The notes beneath the pieces were generated by a model that saw only the letters and a list, made by a program, of their open reading frames with translations, did not search any database and was not told the DNA's origin. 64,000 nt of DNA, taken from Rattus norvegicus (Eukaryota; Chordata; Mammalia; Rodentia; Muridae). The translations under genes were made by a program, and so were the position numbers. The DNA is taken from assembly GCF_036323735.1 (NCBI RefSeq), contig NC_086037.1:62441002-62505001 (forward strand), given 5' to 3'. Position 1 is the stretch's first letter, and the number at the start of each line of letters is the position of its first letter. This document shows positions 61,921-64,000 of this stretch, in pieces.

Positions 61921-63150
61921 AAGGAGGGTTTTTTTTTTTTTTTGACCCAATTGGTAAGATATAATTGCCCACTTAAACATACAAAGCCCGGTACCATCCA
62001 TCCCTTAGGAACATTGATAACAACCTGTAAATACACAGAGCAGGATCTTAACATCACCTGCCATGGCTTCTCCCCTCTCTCAGTCTCTTCCTCTCCTCCC
62101 CAAGGAGGTTTTAATGTCCCAGACTTTGCTCAGAAGGCCATACCTGGCTCTGTGTTTTATACTCAAAGAACAATGGCAGTTAAACCAGAAGAGAGTGACC
62201 CACCCTGGGTCCCCCAGCCAGGAAAGAGTGGGGGCTTCAAGCCTCGGTCCTCTAGATGCTTCCAAATCGCTAGGCTGCTCAGGCGGCTGTGGCCTCGGCT
62301 GGTCTCTAGTGTCTGGCCAGATGCAGCCGCGTGTGAAACAGCCTGGCATCTTTAGTTTCCTTAAGCAGGGTCCCTGGCCAACCTGTCTCAGCCCTTGCTC
62401 TCTTCACACAAACTGAAACCAGCAGGAGGAACCATGGAGAGGCGGCCAGTAGCTGAGGTAACTGACAGAGACCTCCTGGGGCGGCAGCTTGTTTCTTTTG
62501 GCTCACAAAGCAGTGGAACAAAGTCTCCATACATGCAGATCTGAGGTGGGGAGAGGACCAAGCCCGGTCCCCATACATAACTGTGGAGAGCAGAGCTGGG
62601 GTTTGAACCTGGGTCTTTGGACTCCAGGATGTTCTCATGGGCTTTGTTCTTTCTTCCCTACCTGAGCCCATCTTCAAGATCTGGGCCAGACAAGCACACG
62701 CCCACTCAGAACCAGCTTCTCCCCTGTAGGTCCTGGTCCCTCCTAGCCTCTTATTTTCTTGTACATATATGTAGACTTGCATGTGTTGGTGAGATTTCTA
62801 GGCTCAATGGGACAGAGCCTTGTTTGTTATGTCATCTTGACAACCCTTGTGCTAGTGCTCCTTGTGGTACTGAGACTACACGGGTGGGTGAATGATGATT
62901 TAGCAAGGAGGTGGGAGCACATGTGTGCAGTTGTCTGTCTGTCTTCCCTTTGACTGTGTCTTGAAGCTATCTGAAGATACAGTTTGTTGGCAGACAGTGC
63001 CCCCTAAGGTCAGGTACAGGGAGAGAGGGCCATGCTCTGGGTGTGAAAGACAGGATTTCCTGAGGGGACACTGCTGGAGGTTGAAAATCACTAGAGGGAG
63101 AACCAACGAGACAGGAAGGCTTTTCTGGAAAGTTTTTCTTTCTTTGGTTC
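61921..63150. other. Intron 2 unique stretch
   Basis: A T-run at 61930-61943, then about 1.2 kb of single-copy DNA. The plus and minus frames at 61873-62782 have no recognised domain. Confidence 0.4.
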
Positions 63151-63151
63151 T

Positions 63152-63275
63152 GTTTTTGAGGCAGGGTCTTAGGCGGCCCAGGATGGCTTTGAACTCCTGA
63201 TCTTCTTGTTTCAGTCTCCTGAATATTGGGATTAACAGAAGTGAGCTACTGTGCCTCGTGGTACACCTGAAGATT
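63152..63275 (-). repeat. B1-like relic, antisense
   Basis: TTTTTGAGGCAGGGTCTTAG, GGATGGCTTTGAACTCCTGA and AGTGAGCTACTGTGCCTCG. Confidence 0.65.
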
Positions 63276-63799
63276 AGTGTCCCATCCCAGGCAGGGCAAC
63301 CGAGGGTGGACGACATAAGGTGAGGGACGAGAAAAAGTGTGTTAAGGGGAGGATACCCCACGAGGGTGGAGTGAGGGGGACAGGAAGTGGAAGGGTGTCT
63401 AACTCCAGGAACCAGGGTATCGAGGGTATCTAGACCCGGGGAAGACTGAGGATGATGCCGGAAGGGGAGGGACATGCAAAGACCATGTCTCTTGTGGCTG
63501 TTATCTCACTTCGTCAAGCAGGAAGCCCAGTCACGGAGCCCCACCACATAAGACGTGGTCTGAGCTCAGCTACCCCTTAGCTTGCTTTGCAAAGACAGGC
63601 GGTTGTTTTACTAACTGTGTGCCCTAGGCAGAAATCCCCACCGGCAGAGACAATGACCCCTGACCATCCTGCCCCATAATCCTTCCCATTAGTGGTGTCT
63701 GTTGTCAAGAAACCGAGGTGGGTGGGTGGAGCGTCTGTTTGTCTTCTTGTGCTGTTCCAGATACATGTACAAATATGGCTCTCTCTTTTTGGCTGGACT
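63276..63799. other. Intron 2 unique stretch
   Basis: GAGGGTGGA and CGAGGGTATC short reiterations near 63300-63435; otherwise single-copy. Confidence 0.4.
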
Positions 63800-63800
<1 letters not shown>

Positions 63801-63849
<49 letters not shown>

Positions 63850-63970
63850 ATAGTGGGAGATGTGTGTGTGTATGGGGGGGCGTGTGTGTGCATGTGTGCA
63901 TAGTGGGGGATGTGTGTGTGTGTGTGTGCATGGCAGTGGGATGTGTGTGTATGTGTGTGACGTGTGTGTG
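63801..63970. repeat. (GT)n followed by GT-rich modules
   Basis: About 22 GT units, then GCATAGTGGGAGATGTGTG and GCATAGTGGGGGATGTGTG modules of roughly 50-55 bp, apparently tandem. Confidence 0.95.
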
Positions 63971-64000
63971 CAAGCATCTCTGTGTGAGGCCAGAGATCAG

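Larger units (their letters stand above)
20983..64000 (+). other. Plcg2: Plcg2 intron 2 (5' 43 kb, continues past the window)
   Basis: Begins with a strong GTAAGTAT donor. I searched for exon 3 by looking for sequence able to encode the following PH-domain residues (LDIMEIKEIRPG) and did not find it. The intron is therefore taken to extend beyond the right edge, in keeping with the long early introns of mammalian PLCG2. The features below lie inside it. Confidence 0.7.

Overview
The window is mammalian nuclear DNA from a murid rodent, most likely rat (Rattus norvegicus). It holds many B1, B2, B3 and B4-type SINEs and at least twelve near-full-length ID elements. ID elements are BC1/tRNA-Ala-derived SINEs, and their density, intact A and B boxes and clear target-site duplications point to rat rather than mouse. 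There is no bacterial, phage or plasmid architecture. Nearly all the longer open frames are shadows of microsatellites, SINEs or a CpG island.

One gene is clearly recognisable: the 5' end of Plcg2 (phospholipase C gamma 2) on the + strand. A CpG island at about 15.1-15.7 kb carries the probable promoter and a noncoding exon 1 ending at a strong splice donor (exon end 15348). Exon 2 (20744-20982) holds the initiator ATG at 20790 and encodes residues 1-64, the N-terminal tail and the first part of the PH domain, ending in phase 1 at a GTAAGT donor. Exon 3 was not found, so 20983-64000 is read as intron 2. A CCAAT/TATA-like/AP-1 cluster just upstream of exon 2 could be a second promoter.

Layout: 1-15 kb is SINE-rich 5' flank with two large AT/AC-type arrays, a (CCCTT)n/(CT)n tract, a hAT-Charlie relic and a 16-bp minisatellite grown from the end of a B1. 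15-21 kb holds exon 1, intron 1 and exon 2. 21-64 kb is intron 2: interspersed SINEs and L1 pieces, purine tracts, GT-rich arrays, three more minisatellites (15-, 26- and 32-bp units), and a perfect 24-bp inverted repeat with a 5-nt loop at 28475-28527.

I found no new multi-gene system. The observations best worth checking are the perfect hairpin at 28.5 kb, the 15-bp minisatellite with 15 CACCTG E-boxes, the candidate second promoter next to exon 2, the tandem in-frame start codons of Plcg2, and the nested retroelement cluster at 26.2-27.5 kb. SINE family names rest on recognition by eye without RepeatMasker, so edges are approximate.
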